Part shown: positions 6,143 to 6,999 of the stretch, one piece after another
How the letters are laid out: each line of letters starts with the position of its first letter
How positions within the stretch are numbered: the first letter of the stretch is position 1
Source of the DNA: an uncultured Bacteroidota bacterium
GTDB taxonomy: Bacteria; Bacteroidota; Bacteroidia; Bacteroidales; SZUA-534
Assembly (NCBI GenBank): GCA_937885735.1
Contig: CALABN010000002.1
Span: 1 to 6,999 of the forward strand
DNA length: 6,999 nt
Direction: 5' to 3'
Program-made: the position numbers and the translations under genes
The notes under the pieces: generated by a model
What the model was told of the DNA's origin: nothing
The model's database searches: none
Seen by the model: the letters and a program-made list of their open reading frames with translations, nothing else

Positions 6143-6999
6143 ATGGACCAACCGAAAATAGAACGTATGCTGCGCCTGATGAAGATGATGTCGGGCAATA
6201 TTAATTACAGCGTGGAGGAACTTGCCGAGCGTCTGGATATGTCGGACCGTACAATATACAGGTACATAGACACGTTCAAGAATGCCGGCTATACCGTCAC
6301 TAAGCTCTACGCAAACACATATAAGTTGGAGAAGATACCGAGAGAGATGCCGAACTTCGACAGGCTGATGTATTTCTCTGAAGAAGAGTCATACCTTATC
6401 AACTCCCTGCTGGATGCATTGGTGCCGACGAATTCCCTGAAGAAAGGTATCAAGAAGAAACTGGCCGTCATTTATGACAAGACCAGCATCGCAGACTATG
6501 TTGACCGCAGAAGTAATGCGGCACATGTTGAGAGTCTGGCCAAAGCAGCGCGTGAAAAGAAGAAAGTTGTGTTGAAGGACTACGAATCCGGGAATTCCCA
6601 TACTGTGCGTGACCGCCTTGTGGAACCTTACGGATTCACTACGGACTACATCGATGTCTGCGCATACGATCTTGAGGACGGACACAACAAGATTTTTAAG
6701 ATATCCCGAATAGGGGCCGTTGAAATTCTAGATGAGCCATGGGCTGAAGAATCAGCTCATCGCAAGCAAGGTATGGATGTGTTCAGGATGACAGGCCATG
6801 TATGTGGCCATATTACCTTGAAAATGTCTGTTATGGCAAAGAACCTTCTTTTGGAAGAGTTCCCTCTTGCTGAGAAAGAACTGAAGAGAAATGTCAACTA
6901 CTGGATACTGGATACGGACGTATGTAATTATGCCGGAGCCTGCCGCTTCTATGTCGGACTCGCCAATGAAATCAAGATTGTCGATTCCCCGGAATTCGT
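6143..6999 (+). CDS. WYL-domain transcription regulator, 3' end outside the window
   Basis: At least 285 residues are visible, reading from ATG 6143 to the right edge without a stop. Residues 5-60 form an HTH of the type found in WYL/YafY-like regulators: YSVEELAERLDMSDRTIYRY at 22-41 is the helix-turn-helix. The WYL domain spans about 128-200, with RLVEPYGF at 158-165, then DYIDVCAYDLEDG and IFKISRIGAVEIL at 184-196. The name-giving Trp-Tyr-Leu is replaced by Ile-Asp-Val at 170-172, but the surrounding pattern (P, AYD, F-x-x-x-RI) is kept. Residues from about 218 on match the usual C-terminal extension. WYL proteins are thought to sense small ligands or nucleic acid and often control mobile or antiphage genes. 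It starts 13 bases after fic with no separate promoter seen, so the two are probably co-transcribed. Leucine and arginine codon use (many CTG, AGG, AGA) differs from fic. Confidence 0.88.
   Translation, partial: MDQPKIERMLRLMKMMSGNINYSVEELAERLDMSDRTIYRYIDTFKNAGYTVTKLYANTYKLEKIPREMPNFDRLMYFSEEESYLINSLLDALVPTNSLKKGIKKKLAVIYDKTSIADYVDRRSNAAHVESLAKAAREKKKVVLKDYESGNSHTVRDRLVEPYGFTTDYIDVCAYDLEDGHNKIFKISRIGAVEILDEPWAEESAHRKQGMDVFRMTGHVCGHITLKMSVMAKNLLLEEFPLAEKELKRNVNYWILDTDVCNYAGACRFYVGLANEIKIVDSPEF

Noticed and set aside
4960..6198. A 412-codon open frame on the minus strand opposite fic
   Set aside because: It lies fully antisense to a well-supported Fic gene, shows no recognisable domain, and covers the fic promoter. 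Long antisense frames are common opposite genes with this codon pattern.

Overview
The window looks like a chromosomal segment of a member of Bacteroidota, probably Bacteroidales. Three things point there: a GldB-like lipoprotein, start codons without clear Shine-Dalgarno sequences, and exact matches to the Bacteroidota -7 promoter consensus TAnnTTTG upstream of two genes. Species cannot be named from this sequence.

Left part (1-4705), all on the minus strand. In transcription order it holds a large membrane protein (a family 2 glycosyltransferase fused to a polyprenyl-phosphate sugar-transferase-like region), a YicC-type endoribonuclease, guanylate kinase (gmk), nicotinate-nucleotide adenylyltransferase (nadD), and, after a 132-base gap with its own possible promoter, a GldB-like lipoprotein that runs off the left edge. 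The first four genes are packed with gaps of 24, 1 and 9 bases and read as one operon joining envelope glycan synthesis, RNA processing, GMP phosphorylation and NAD synthesis.

Middle (4706-5037), a 332-base divergent intergenic region. It holds a short hairpin, a four-copy 12-bp repeat whose minus strand has four regularly spaced G-runs (a possible G-quadruplex), an AT-rich tract, and a good promoter for the rightward genes with an inverted repeat over its -7 box.

Right part (5038-6999), plus strand. A Fic-domain protein with a C-terminal winged helix is followed 13 bases later by a WYL-domain transcription regulator cut by the right edge. These two look like an accessory, self-regulated unit. 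The Fic linker DNA carries four copies of AAAGTGCA in direct and inverted orientation.

The points most worth following up are the sugar-transferase half of the large membrane protein, which appears to have lost its catalytic stretch, the repeat structures at and inside the fic gene, the Fic-WYL pairing, and the left-edge stretch where the GldB-like protein stops resembling its family.
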